A stretch of DNA of 64,000 bases from Paenibacillus sp. DCT19 (GCF_003268635.1 NZ_CP029639.1:1871501-1935500); one strand, 5' to 3'. Positions 34,348 to 43,053 are shown, numbered from the stretch's first letter. Translations and numbers: made by a program. Notes: a model not told the origin generated them from the letters alone.

Positions 34348-35243
34348 GAACGATTCGATTATCGCTAAAATCACGGAGAGCGTTGCTTGGCCTTGCGTTT
34401 ATCTCACCCTGGCTGATAGGCTTCATCTTTCTCTTCGTAACACCGTTGCTGCAATCGATTCGGTTCAGTTTGAGTAATTTATCGGTTGCCCCTGGAGGAT
34501 ATGTACTGGATTTCGTTGGGTTGAAAAACTTCAAGGATGCAATCCTGGTCGATGCCACCTTTAACCGTATTTTGTTAGATTCGGTCGGTGCGATGCTGCT
34601 GAATGTTCCGATGATCCTGTTCTTTAGTTTGTTCACGGCGACGTTATTGAATCAGAAGTTTAAGGGGAGAACGATGGCGCGTGCAATTTTCTTTCTCCCT
34701 GTTATTCTGGCTTCAAGTGCAGTAGCAGCGGCTGAGTCTGCGGGGTTGATCAATATGATGGGGGATGCCTCTGCAATTGATTCGTCTGTGGACGGAGGGG
34801 CTTCCTTCAACGTGGTATCCATTGTGCGCATGCTGTCTGACGTGGGATTACCTATGGCTTATGTTGATTATATTGTGGAAGCCATTATGCGTATTTACGA
34901 GATTGTCAGCAGTTCAGGCGTACAGATTCTGATCTTTCTTGCCGCACTGCAATCGGTGCCTGGTTCAATGTACGAGGTAGCGAAGATTGAAGGTGCGACA
35001 GCTTATGAGTCGTTCTGGAAAATTACATTCCCTATGGTCAGCCCGCTGATTCTGACGAATGTGATCTATACTATTATCGATTCATTTGCTGGAAGTCCGG
35101 TTACGGAGGCTATTTATCAGACGGCATTCAAAACCCAAAACTTCGGTCTCAGCTCGGCGATGTCCTGGCTATACACGATCGTCATTGGACTCGTGCTGGT
35201 TGTTGTCGGCTGGGTGTTGTCCCGGCGAGTTCATTATAACTAA
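34344..35243 (+). CDS. Carbohydrate ABC transporter permease (second pair, MalF-type)
   Basis: 299 residues, about six membrane segments. The ATG overlaps the stop of the DUF5696 gene (ATGA). The EAA loop is YEVAKIEGATAYESFWKITF and the ARAIFFLPVILASSAVA segment is typical. Unlike the first MalF-type permease, it has a very short N-terminus. Partner of the next gene. It may accept the sugar captured by one of the two binding proteins. Confidence 0.88.
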   Translation: MRTIRLSLKSRRALLGLAFISPWLIGFIFLFVTPLLQSIRFSLSNLSVAPGGYVLDFVGLKNFKDAILVDATFNRILLDSVGAMLLNVPMILFFSLFTATLLNQKFKGRTMARAIFFLPVILASSAVAAAESAGLINMMGDASAIDSSVDGGASFNVVSIVRMLSDVGLPMAYVDYIVEAIMRIYEIVSSSGVQILIFLAALQSVPGSMYEVAKIEGATAYESFWKITFPMVSPLILTNVIYTIIDSFAGSPVTEAIYQTAFKTQNFGLSSAMSWLYTIVIGLVLVVVGWVLSRRVHYN

Positions 35244-35281
35244 CAGACCGTTTAGATTACGCCTGAAGGAGGCATTAGACT

Positions 35282-36292
35282 ATGGCTGCGTCCGGAACAG
35301 ATCGCATGGTAGTCGTCCCCAAAGAAAACGTTCATATGCATAGGGTGCGAAACAAAACATCGGATCTGCTCTATTCCATCTTCCGATATGCACTGGTCAT
35401 TGGAATTTCGTTTATTATTCTATATCCATTGTTTCTCAAAATTTCGGTTACCTTCAAGGATAAGCAGGATATTTATAATCCAACAATCTATATGATTCCG
35501 CAGCATTTCACGTTGGATAATATTAAACTTGCGGCGCAGGTGATGGATTACCTTCCTTTGCTTGCGAACACGCTCTTATTTGTAACCATCACCACCATAC
35601 TCACGGCAATATCTTGTGCTCTTGCTGGATATGGGTTTGCACGTTTTTCTTTTCCGGGCAGTAATGTGTTATTTGTACTCGTCATTCTTACGATTTTGGT
35701 GCCAACCAGCACCTTGATGGTGCCGATGTATCTGCACTTCCGTAGCTTCGACTTTATCGGTATTATTCATCTGTTTACCGGGCGAGATGGGATTAATCTG
35801 CTCAATACGTACTGGCCTTCCATTATTACAGCAGCAACTGCGGGAGGGCTAAAGGCAGGTTTGTTCATTTATATTTTCCGTCAGTTCTTCAAAGGCATGC
35901 CTAAAGAGATTGAAGAAGCCGCATTGATTGACGGTGCGGGTGGATTTCGAACATTTGCTAGAATTATGTTACCCAATGCCATATCACCATTGATTACAGT
36001 CATTCTGTTTTCATTTGTATGGCAGTATAACGATACATTCTACTCGGCATTGTTCATGAGCGAGAGCCCACTTATCTCACTTAAGGTGGCTTCATTACCT
36101 GCACAGGCAAACCAATTGATTCCGCAACTGATGGGCTTTGGTTCCAACTCTGGTATGAAGGCAGACCCGAACTATGTTGCGATGATTGTAGACACTGGCA
36201 TTTTGCTCGCAATTGCACCGTTAATTATTTTGTATTTGTTTGTACAGCGGTATTTCGTTGAAAGTATCGAGCGTTCTGGAATCGTTGGTTAA
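35282..36292 (+). CDS. Carbohydrate ABC transporter permease (second pair, MalG-type)
   Basis: 336 residues. AAGGAGG is 9-10 bases before ATG 35282. The first 30 residues are polar and cytoplasmic. EAA loop: EEAALIDGAGGFRTFARIML. LPQQ-like and PMYLHFRSFDF periplasmic-type loops fit the MalG group. It ends the 13-kb operon; a perfect terminator follows 8 bases later. Confidence 0.88.
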   Translation: MAASGTDRMVVVPKENVHMHRVRNKTSDLLYSIFRYALVIGISFIILYPLFLKISVTFKDKQDIYNPTIYMIPQHFTLDNIKLAAQVMDYLPLLANTLLFVTITTILTAISCALAGYGFARFSFPGSNVLFVLVILTILVPTSTLMVPMYLHFRSFDFIGIIHLFTGRDGINLLNTYWPSIITAATAGGLKAGLFIYIFRQFFKGMPKEIEEAALIDGAGGFRTFARIMLPNAISPLITVILFSFVWQYNDTFYSALFMSESPLISLKVASLPAQANQLIPQLMGFGSNSGMKADPNYVAMIVDTGILLAIAPLIILYLFVQRYFVESIERSGIVG

Positions 36293-36300
36293 TACAGCAA

Positions 36301-36337
36301 GACCCAAGTTCTTCGCTAAGAACTTGGGTCTGTTGTT
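36301..36337 (+). terminator. Perfect terminator closing the carbohydrate operon
   Basis: Thirteen-base arms GACCCAAGTTCTT (36301-36313) and AAGAACTTGGGTC (36318-36330) around CGCT, then TGTTGTT. It fixes the 3' end of the operon. Confidence 0.9.
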
Positions 36338-36384
36338 GGTTATGCTGGTATCTAACCTAATCAAAGATGAAAGGGGAGATTCAC

Positions 36385-36571
36385 ATGTTGATTGAGAACG
36401 GAAAGACAGGTGCATACCAAAAGCGAAATTGTGGACGTGATCCGTCAATATGGATGGCCCCAGGAGTGGAACCGTCAGGGCGATCTTGGCCCCGAGCGTT
36501 ACATTGAAGTTCAGGTATGGGATGAGCGCATAATTGAGCCTTATATAGGTTGTTCAGAAAGGTCGCGTTAG
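36385..36571 (+). pseudogene. Fragment of an unknown gene, frameshifted and cut by a repeat
   Basis: ATG 36385 has AAGGGGAG about 6 bases upstream. Reading ATG...AAG ACA then skipping one G of the GG at 36409-36410 gives MLIENGKT-VHTKSEIVDVIRQYGW... and continues PQEWNRQGDLGPERYIEVQVW (positions to about 36530). The remaining 8 residues (IGCSERSR) are encoded by the repeat end that starts at 36548. The 5' part is therefore a real but broken gene; the family is not recognised. Confidence 0.55.
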
Positions 36572-36582
36572 ATTACGAAGGG
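36547..36582 (-). repeat. Fragment of the dispersed repeat (one end only)
   Basis: GGTTGTTCAGAAAGG...CG..TTAGATTACGAAG matches the end of copy 2 (GGTTGTTCAAAAAGTCCG.. TTTTGATTACGAAG) for about 35 bases, then similarity stops. The preceding flank CCTTATATA resembles the 8-bp duplication CTTATAGA of copy 2. Confidence 0.6.
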
Positions 36583-36733
36583 AACACGTACTTAGATAGA
36601 GTCGTAGGAAATCGGTGTAAAAAAAATCATTCTTTCGTTCAATTCAATTTATTTACAGGATAAATCCCGTTGTTTAACGAATACGATAGAGAAACGAGCT
36701 TTCCTAATCCAACGACCAGAGGTGTTGAAATTC

Positions 36734-37339
36734 ATGAATCTATTTGAGCAATGTTCAGGCCAAACGTTATCCTCCAATTTACAATGGTTGAATGAGCCAG
36801 CGGAGTGGTTCATTCAGGATGGAGTAGTCACAATTACGGTTCCACCGGTAAGTGATTTTTTCATTGATCCAGCGGGTGCGGCGGTTAAATCTTCTGCACC
36901 ATACCTACATACAGTGATTAAGGGCGATTTCAGTATCGTTGCAAGAGTAGAGGTCGATATGAGAGAACAGTATGATTCTGGATGTCTGATGATTATGGCG
37001 GATGATGTACACTGGGCTAAAGTATGTTTTGAATTTTTCGAAGGTCAGCCTTCTATTCTGAGTGTTGTGACACGGGAGAATTCGGATGATTGCGTATCAT
37101 CCCCTGTAGATGTGAACAAGCCATATTTGCGCATTGCGCGCGCAGGCAACAGCTTTGCGTTTCATTATTCACAGGATGGCGAGAAGTGGAAGCTGGTTCG
37201 ATATTTCGGCATGGATTGTCCAGAAGAGATTAAGGTGGGTATTGTCGCACAATCTCCTGTTGGACAGGGAAGCAAGTCAACATTTACAGAGGTAAAGCTT
37301 CAATATGGTGTGGACACAGATATTCGCATCGTGAAGTGA
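36734..37339 (+). CDS. DUF1349-domain protein
   Basis: About 201 residues, a single jelly-roll lectin-like DUF1349 domain (related to yeast YOJ3 and to CBM-like folds). Landmarks: FFIDPAGAAVKSSAPYLHT, GDFSIVARVEVDMREQYDSG and WAKVCFEFFEGQPSILSVV. No signal peptide, so cytoplasmic. Function unknown; such proteins sometimes bind sugars. ATG 36734 fits GAGGTG with 9-base spacing; GTG 36722 lies within the ribosome site. Confidence 0.85.
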   Translation: MNLFEQCSGQTLSSNLQWLNEPAEWFIQDGVVTITVPPVSDFFIDPAGAAVKSSAPYLHTVIKGDFSIVARVEVDMREQYDSGCLMIMADDVHWAKVCFEFFEGQPSILSVVTRENSDDCVSSPVDVNKPYLRIARAGNSFAFHYSQDGEKWKLVRYFGMDCPEEIKVGIVAQSPVGQGSKSTFTEVKLQYGVDTDIRIVK

Positions 37340-37351
37340 CGGATATCTGTG
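37315..37351. terminator. Hairpin overlapping the stop of the DUF1349 gene
   Basis: CACAGATAT (37315-37323) pairs exactly with ATATCTGTG (37343-37351). The stem includes the last codons of the DUF1349 gene. It lies 10 bases from the convergent MFS gene stop, so it probably ends both transcripts, although T runs are weak. Confidence 0.5.
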
Positions 37352-37360
37352 CCCGCAAGT

Positions 37361-38467
37361 TTATTTTACTCGAATCAATAATCCAAATAAGCCCAGTACA
37401 GCAAAAGTCAGAAACGCAATTGTGTTGGAGAACGTTTCAATGGTGTAGCCTGCCATGGAAGAGCCTAAGAATTGTCCAACGCCGAGTGCGAGGAAGGCAA
37501 GGCTGATCCCAATGGATACATTTGGCGTGAAGAGTCTTGTCGCCCAAACGATAAATACACTAGTCAGGAATATATATGTGCTGCCAAACATGATCGCTGA
37601 AGTCAGACTAGCAGTCATCGAAGGCAGCAGAATAACCCCAAGTGAGAGGGATAAGAGCAGAATGCCTAGTCGGTAAGCCCGGCGGATTTCAATCCGTTCA
37701 ATAATACGACCAGCACATCCACCGAGTATACCCATGACTCCCATAACGATCCAGAACAGGACAGCTTCCGAATCGGAGGCTCCTTTTTCGTCTGTAAGGA
37801 AGTTTCGGGCAAACGTCCAGTAAATTGCAGAACTAAAGCCTGTTAACAGGCAAGCCATAAGTAACGCAGCACCGGGTCTGGTTGGTCTCATACATGCCCA
37901 GATCGATTTGGTGCAAGGAAGCGTTTTGGTCGCTGGGATGACTCGTCTATTCCATAACAGAACGACAATGCCAATCGCGGCAAATAAAATGTAGGTTAAA
38001 CGCCAGTAATCGGTGAACAGCCAGTAGAGCGGACCAGAGACAACAATTCCGAAGCTGGTTCCTGTATTGATCCAACTGTTGCCTCTCGCCTGCAGATGAG
38101 GTGCAAGTTCGGCATTAACGGTATTGCCGAGTGCGGGGGACGCCCAGCCTGTGCTCAGACCAGCGAGAAAGATACCAAGTGCAAGCACCCATGCATTCTG
38201 AGACAGAGCGATACCTATTAATCCAAGCACGGCACTGATCCCAGCCAATTGAAGAACATAATGATGCCCTCTGTGATTAATGATCAACGGAGCAGTCAGA
38301 AGTGACAGACAGTACGCAATGTAGGTTCCCGAATTAATCGCGCCCGAAGCAGCATCGTTTAATTGCAGCGCTTCTGAGATCTCTGGCATAAACAGCCCAT
38401 AACTGAAACGCCCAAAAGCGTAACATACAGCGATAAGTGCAATGCCTGGAAAGATAATTTTTTTCAT
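37361..38467 (-). CDS. MFS transporter (YbfB/YjiJ-like)
   Basis: About 368 residues with about 12 hydrophobic segments, the YbfB/YjiJ group of the major facilitator superfamily. Opening MKKIIFPGIALIAVCYAFGR FSYGLFMPEI is typical of the group. Substrate unknown; efflux is likely because a TetR gene sits next to it. ATG 38467 fits the GGCGG ribosome site (8 bases); GTG 38476 would overlap it. The operator at 38485 is 18 bases upstream and is identical to the one before the TetR gene. Confidence 0.87.
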   Translation of the reverse strand: MKKIIFPGIALIAVCYAFGRFSYGLFMPEISEALQLNDAASGAINSGTYIAYCLSLLTAPLIINHRGHHYVLQLAGISAVLGLIGIALSQNAWVLALGIFLAGLSTGWASPALGNTVNAELAPHLQARGNSWINTGTSFGIVVSGPLYWLFTDYWRLTYILFAAIGIVVLLWNRRVIPATKTLPCTKSIWACMRPTRPGAALLMACLLTGFSSAIYWTFARNFLTDEKGASDSEAVLFWIVMGVMGILGGCAGRIIERIEIRRAYRLGILLLSLSLGVILLPSMTASLTSAIMFGSTYIFLTSVFIVWATRLFTPNVSIGISLAFLALGVGQFLGSSMAGYTIETFSNTIAFLTFAVLGLFGLLIRVK

Positions 38468-38484
38468 TTTATTCACCGCCTTTT

Positions 38485-38504
38485 AGATAGAACGATCATT
38501 ATAT
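38485..38504 (+). promoter_or_regulatory. TetR operator in front of the MFS gene
   Basis: AGATAGAACGATCATTATAT, with the palindromic core AACGATCATT, sits just before the MFS start on the minus strand. The same 20 bases occur at 39112-39131. The core resembles TetR-family GAACGATCGTTC-type operators. Confidence 0.75.
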
Positions 38505-38552
38505 TTCTTGCGAAATAAAAAAGTGAGTTGAAATACTAACTCACCCTGTGTA

Positions 38553-39089
38553 CTAGGATTTGAAACTTTTTTCCGTCATGTGAATCAGTTCTCTGCAGAC
38601 TTCATTAACATCTTCCGTTTCGGCAAGTGCAGTCGAGCCCTCCAGTAGCAGGATAAACTGCAATAGCTCTCTTTCACTCACTGAGGGATTTAATTTTTTG
38701 ATCAGGGTCATTACATGTTTTTTGTGTGCATTTACGGTTTGTACAATGACATGATTGGCGTCCGCTCCGAACTCCTCTTTAGCACGCAAAAACAAACATC
38801 CTCTGTTCTCATATTCCATGAGCCAGCGTGCATGTCCTTCAGCCAAATTAAGGAAGAGGGGCTTCGATTGATTATCCGCATATTGCCGCAGTTGTTCGAG
38901 ATAGCGCTGCTCCCGCCGCAGAAGTACTTGGACAATAAGAGCATCCTTCGATTCAAAGTGATTGTATAGTGTCATAATCGCGATCTCGGCATCTGTAATA
39001 ATACGCTTTAAACCGATGGCATGAAATCCATGGAGATAGAACAACTTTTCAGCTACGTTTAACAGCATTTCCTTTTTGCTGCTCATCAT
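38553..39089 (-). CDS. TetR-family transcriptional regulator
   Basis: 178 residues. N-terminal HTH LLNVAEKLFYLHGFHAIGLK with IAIMTLYNHFESKDALIVQV as the recognition part. The C-terminal ligand domain (WLMEYENRGCLFLRAKEEFG) is like the AcrR/YcdC-type groups. ATG 39089 has AAGGAG 8 bases upstream. It is oriented the same way as, and upstream of, the MFS gene; both carry the same operator, so it probably represses both. Confidence 0.9.
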   Translation of the reverse strand: MMSSKKEMLLNVAEKLFYLHGFHAIGLKRIITDAEIAIMTLYNHFESKDALIVQVLLRREQRYLEQLRQYADNQSKPLFLNLAEGHARWLMEYENRGCLFLRAKEEFGADANHVIVQTVNAHKKHVMTLIKKLNPSVSERELLQFILLLEGSTALAETEDVNEVCRELIHMTEKSFKS

Positions 39090-39111
39090 TAATCATACTC
39101 CTTCCGCTAGA

Positions 39112-39131
39112 AGATAGAACGATCATTATAT
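39112..39131 (+). promoter_or_regulatory. TetR operator in front of the TetR gene
   Basis: Second exact copy of AGATAGAACGATCATTATAT, 23 bases before the TetR start codon. Fits autorepression. Confidence 0.75.
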
Positions 39132-39357
39132 CTGGTATGTTATAGCCAATCGTCCGAATTGTCAATTTATGTGAATATATCAATGCACTGAGAACCTCGT
39201 CGATTTTATCGAGCATATATAAACATGGTATATTTGACATGAATGTTTTAAATGAATAAGTGTGTAAGGGATTAAAGAGTAGATTCAGAAAAGCAAGGAG
39301 AGGATTCATATCCTGCACGAAGAGAGATGCATTCAGTCCATTCAACAAAATAAGATC

Positions 39358-39861
39358 ATGATGCAAGATTTGCAACATGTTCGCAGTCTTCATCTGCCGC
39401 AGTGCTACATTGGAGCAGGATACGTCCGTAACTATATATGGGATGAACTGCATGGATACGATCATCGTGAGCTACACGACGATATTGATGTAGTCTATTA
39501 TGATGCAGAAGATATAAGCGAAGATCGGGATACGATGATGGAAAAAAAGCTTCAACAGGTTACTGGCAATCCCAAATGGTCTGTGAAAAATCAGGCAAGG
39601 ATGCATCAGCGTAACCATGCCAAGCCCTATAAGTCGACAGAGGATGCCCTCAAGTTTTGGCCTGAGATCGTTACAGCTATAGGTGTACGGATTGACGAAC
39701 GGGATAACATTTGCATCTGTGCTCCACATGGACTGGAGGATCTGTATCAGTTGATCGTACGCAAAAGCCCGTTCTTCATGGATGCAGATTATTATAATCA
39801 ACGGGTAGAGAAGAAGTGCTGGCAACAACGGTGGCCTGAGCTCAAGATAATCAAGGCATAG
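39358..39861 (+). CDS. Nucleotidyltransferase-family protein (DUF925)
   Basis: 167 residues from ATG 39358. The family core is LPQCYIGAGYVRNYIWDELH, with the DDIDVVYYDAED metal Asp pair and NQARMHQRNHAKPYKSTEDA. The N-terminal family helix is missing from this start. The frame is open to 39283, and AAGGAG at 39295-39300 is spaced 9 bases from ATC 39310 and 12 from CTG 39313. The real protein therefore probably begins there, with about 16 more residues (HEERCIQSIQQNK). Substrate unknown. It is 11 bases upstream of the YdcF gene. Confidence 0.85.
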   Translation: MMQDLQHVRSLHLPQCYIGAGYVRNYIWDELHGYDHRELHDDIDVVYYDAEDISEDRDTMMEKKLQQVTGNPKWSVKNQARMHQRNHAKPYKSTEDALKFWPEIVTAIGVRIDERDNICICAPHGLEDLYQLIVRKSPFFMDADYYNQRVEKKCWQQRWPELKIIKA

Positions 39862-39872
39862 GGAGGAGAAGC

Positions 39873-40613
39873 ATGAGGAAGATTACAACATTTTTACGAG
39901 AGAAAGGACTTTTCATTGATATTATTTTACTTGTATGTCTAGTTATATTTCTAGTGTTCTGGGGTAGGAATTTTGCAGTCACGTTTTTTGGAGCGATCAG
40001 TGTGGCCTTTATGATATTGCGTCGTATCAATTACGAGAAACATGTTGTGCTGAAACGTATTATTTTGTCCGGACTAGGGATTGTAGCAGTTTCGTTTATC
40101 ATTATTGAAGCTCTTGTATTTACCCAATTGGGTGCAAATGATCAGGAAGAAGCGGATTATATCATCATATTAGGATCGGGTATTAAAGGAACCGAGCTAT
40201 CACTTACGCTCAAACAACGATTGGATGCTGGTCTGGATTATATTCAAGCCCATCCGCAGATCCCCGTTATTGTTTCCGGAGGTCAGGGGCCAGGAGAAGA
40301 CATCACGGAAGCCCTTGCTATGAAAACGTATCTGATGACTCAAGGAATTAACGCCAATCGGATTATTATGGAAGATCGCTCGACTTCGACAAGAGAGAAT
40401 TTAGTTTTCTCCAAAAAGATAATTGATCAATCCGGGATAGTGAATCCTGAGATCATGATTGTTACAAGTGATTATCACATGTTCCGTGCCAAGTATTTAG
40501 CGGTTAAAAGTGGTTACTCTGCTGAATATGGCATCTCGGCTTCATCGCCAGGCTACCTCAAACCAATCAATATGATTCGTGAATATTTAGCCGTGATCAA
40601 GGCGTTGATTTAG
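39873..40613 (+). CDS. YdcF-family (DUF218) membrane protein
   Basis: 246 residues. Two to three N-terminal membrane helices (IIILLVCLVIFLVFWG-like; GLGIVAVSFIIIEALVF) are followed by a soluble DUF218 domain with DYIIILGSGIKG, PVIVSGGQGPGEDITEA, EDRSTSTRENL and VTSDYHMFRA, the full set of family motifs. YdcF/SanA/ElyC relatives act in envelope-related steps; the substrate is unknown. GGAGG lies before ATG 39873. Likely co-transcribed with the nucleotidyltransferase gene and ended by the terminator at 40618. Confidence 0.87.
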   Translation: MRKITTFLREKGLFIDIILLVCLVIFLVFWGRNFAVTFFGAISVAFMILRRINYEKHVVLKRIILSGLGIVAVSFIIIEALVFTQLGANDQEEADYIIILGSGIKGTELSLTLKQRLDAGLDYIQAHPQIPVIVSGGQGPGEDITEALAMKTYLMTQGINANRIIMEDRSTSTRENLVFSKKIIDQSGIVNPEIMIVTSDYHMFRAKYLAVKSGYSAEYGISASSPGYLKPINMIREYLAVIKALI

Positions 40614-40617
40614 ATTT

Positions 40618-40656
40618 ACAGTCATGGAGTGCCAAATGCGCTCTGTGGCTGTTTTT
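40618..40656 (+). terminator. Rho-independent terminator after ydcF-like gene
   Basis: ACAGTCATGGAG (40618-40629) pairs with CTCTGTGGCTGT (40641-40652), with wobble pairs, and is followed by TTTTT. Confidence 0.85.
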
Positions 40657-40730
40657 ATTATAAGAACAGGAATATGTAGTACAATAGGATATAGTTGGAA
40701 GAACGTGGGGAAAGAAAGGAATCGGATACA

Positions 40731-41288
40731 ATGAAGACACACATCCTGTTGTTTGAAGGTTATGTTTCGTTTGAAATTATGTTAGCCAGTTATTTCATGA
40801 AAACCCAAGGTGACGTAATTACCGTTGCATTGGATGAGGGCGCTCTTGGTTCGTATGAAGGGTTGTCCGTCAATCCGGATCTGATCTTGAATCAGGTTGA
40901 TCCATCCATGGTGGAGCTGTTTATTATTCCCGGAGGGGATGTAACCTCACTTCTTAAGAGAGGAGAGTTGATGAACTTTCTTCACATCCTGAATGAACAA
41001 ACGACTCCAATTGCAGCTATCTGTTCTGGAACATTACTGCTTGGTCAAGCAGAAGTGCTGGAGGGGAAATGCTTTACGACTAACGCAGAGGCGCAGATGA
41101 GAGACATCACTACCCAAGGAGTGTATATGAATACCAATGTTGTCGTAGATGGCCACATTATAACGGCTAAGGCTAATGCTTATGTTGATTTTGGCATCGA
41201 GATTGGTAAAGTCATGAATATCTATTCAAGCTCTGAAGATCTGGAAGAAACGATTGAAGTGTTCAAATATTTCAAAGCCAAACCATGA
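40731..41288 (+). CDS. DJ-1/PfpI-family protein
   Basis: 185 residues. The flavodoxin-like fold shows FIIPGGDVTSLL and the nucleophile-elbow Cys in AAICSGTLLLGQAEVL, as in the DJ-1/PfpI group. Many members are glyoxalases, chaperones or stress proteins; no more precise call is justified. ATG 40731 has GAAAGGA 10 bases upstream. The longer frame to 40695 has no site. Confidence 0.85.
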   Translation: MKTHILLFEGYVSFEIMLASYFMKTQGDVITVALDEGALGSYEGLSVNPDLILNQVDPSMVELFIIPGGDVTSLLKRGELMNFLHILNEQTTPIAAICSGTLLLGQAEVLEGKCFTTNAEAQMRDITTQGVYMNTNVVVDGHIITAKANAYVDFGIEIGKVMNIYSSSEDLEETIEVFKYFKAKP

Positions 41289-41395
41289 TATAATATGTGG
41301 CGTTAATATAGAAGAACGAGATATAGGAGTGAACGGTCATTACTGCATTTAAACTAGTATCTTTCTACGAACAAAACCAGATTACAATAAATGAT

Positions 41396-41854
41396 ATGGA
41401 AGAAATTGTACGTCTACTGGCACAGGCGCCATTATTATACGATGACGGACAGACGATTCAGGTTCGGGATTTCATGAATGGCTTGGAGATTACGCTGCGG
41501 TCGAATGTTCGTCCTGCAGTAAGTGAGCTGTATGAACTTGCTGTACAGGCTTGCCGTCAATATCCAGATAACTCGACATATGAGCAATTTCAGGATGCAC
41601 TCGGATTACAGGCGGAGTTGTGGCAAGAAGAAGTGCTGACACTGGCGATGTGGATGGATTGGTTGAAGCAGATCGCTGAAGGACGTCGAGCTTTACCGGA
41701 GTATCATTTTGAAGCTATGCTCGGGGCGTTGCCGGATGGATTCATGATCCATGATTTTTATGATGAGCTGCGATATCAATTGGAGCAGAATCCTGCCAAT
41801 GATTGGGCGATTCAAGAGCGTGATCGATTGTATGCTGCTATGGGAGCAAAATAA
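41396..41854 (+). CDS. Hypothetical cytoplasmic protein (start probably upstream)
   Basis: 152 residues from ATG 41396, helical and acidic, with AELWQEEVLTLAMWMDWLKQ as the most distinctive part. No known family. No ribosome site precedes 41396. The frame is open to 41333, and AGGAG at 41325-41329 is 9 bases before an ATT at 41339, which would add TAFKLVSFYEQNQITIND. I think translation starts there or the start codon is altered. It is a single gene of unknown function. Confidence 0.65.
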   Translation: MEEIVRLLAQAPLLYDDGQTIQVRDFMNGLEITLRSNVRPAVSELYELAVQACRQYPDNSTYEQFQDALGLQAELWQEEVLTLAMWMDWLKQIAEGRRALPEYHFEAMLGALPDGFMIHDFYDELRYQLEQNPANDWAIQERDRLYAAMGAK

Positions 41855-41986
41855 ATATTCATTCGATTATGGAATTAGCTGATGCTGTGTTAGCCACATG
41901 TAAAAGGTTGTTTGTGAATTCCGTTGCGTTGTGAACACGTACCCTACGTTAATCGTCTTATACCCATTTGGAAATGAGGGGATGGA

Positions 41987-42876
41987 ATGAATAAGGTCGT
42001 TTTGGCAGGTGGAACTGGTTTTGTGGGTCAGGATTTTGCTCAGCGATTTAAGCGATTAGGTTATGAGGTATTCATTATCTCACGCCAGTCTGGTCATATA
42101 GCCTGGGAGGATCGAGCAGGCATTATTCAAGCGCTGGAAGGTGCCGAGTTATTAATTAATCTGGCTGGAAAATCCGTGAACTGTAGGTACACAGAAGAGA
42201 ATCGTAGAATCATTCTGGAGTCCCGCACACAAACCACACGTATCCTTGGGGAGAGTGTCTTGGCCTGCAACAACCCTCCTAAACTATGGATTAACTCAAG
42301 CACAGCTACAATATATCGACATGCTGAGGATCGACCTATGACGGAACAGGACGGCGAGATTGGTACAGGCTTCTCCGTGGATGTGGCTACAGCATGGGAG
42401 CAAGCTTTTTTTGAATTCAGTTTGCCTTCTACCCGGCAGATTGCACTACGAATTGCCATTGTGCTGGGAATGGCGGGGTTATGGAGCCTTTAACGAATCT
42501 GGTTCGTTTTAGACTAGGTGGTTCTCAGGGCTCTGGGCGGCAGCAGTTCAGTTGGATTCATATCGAGGATCTGTTTCGGATGGTGATCTATTTACAGGAG
42601 CATTCTCAGTTGGAAGGTGTATTCAACGCCTCTTCACCTCATCCTGTTACCAATCGCCAATTGATGGCAGCGCTCAGACAACAATTGAATGTGGGATGGG
42701 GGCTTCCTTCACCGCGCTGGATGTTAGAATTCGGTGCTCGCATCATTCGCACGGAGACAGAACTTGTGCTCAAAAGTCGTTGGGTCATTCCCGAGAGATT
42801 AGAGCATGAAGGCTTCGTATTCACATATAATACGTTGGATACAGCGCTTGCTGAGATCCTCAAGCAGAAGAATTAA
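41987..42876 (+). pseudogene. TIGR01777-family sugar epimerase, split by a one-base frameshift
   Basis: NAD-dependent epimerase (SDR, YfcH/YfhF type). The first half 41987-42493 has the Rossmann motif VLAGGTGFVGQDF, INLAGKSVNCRYTEENRR and SSTATIY, then stops after LGMAGLWSL. The second half, 42481-42876, continues VMEPLTNLVRFRLGG and FSWIHIEDLF in another frame. Adding one G to the GGGG run at 42475-42478 restores LRIAIVLGMAGVMEPL, the family's continuous sequence. So the gene is inactivated or misread at one base. Otherwise it is complete, about 297 residues, and preceded by GAGGGGATGG. Function of the family unknown. Confidence 0.85.
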
Positions 42877-43053
42877 TCTTCACGACAATTCAGTCTCACG
42901 AAGAAAGTTTGTTCTGAAGAATAAATGGTTCATAACCATACAGAAACACGATGAGAGGGACAGCGACGACTGTCCTTCTGTTATTCTATCTGCACGTCTT
43001 GGCATGAGGTATAGAGAACGTAGGGATGCTTGGTAAACGGAGTGAGGAAGAAG

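Noticed and set aside
36392..36571. 59-codon TTG-start ORF as an intact small gene
   Set aside because: Its best ribosome site serves ATG 36385 in another frame and its tail comes from the repeat, so it is a broken fragment.
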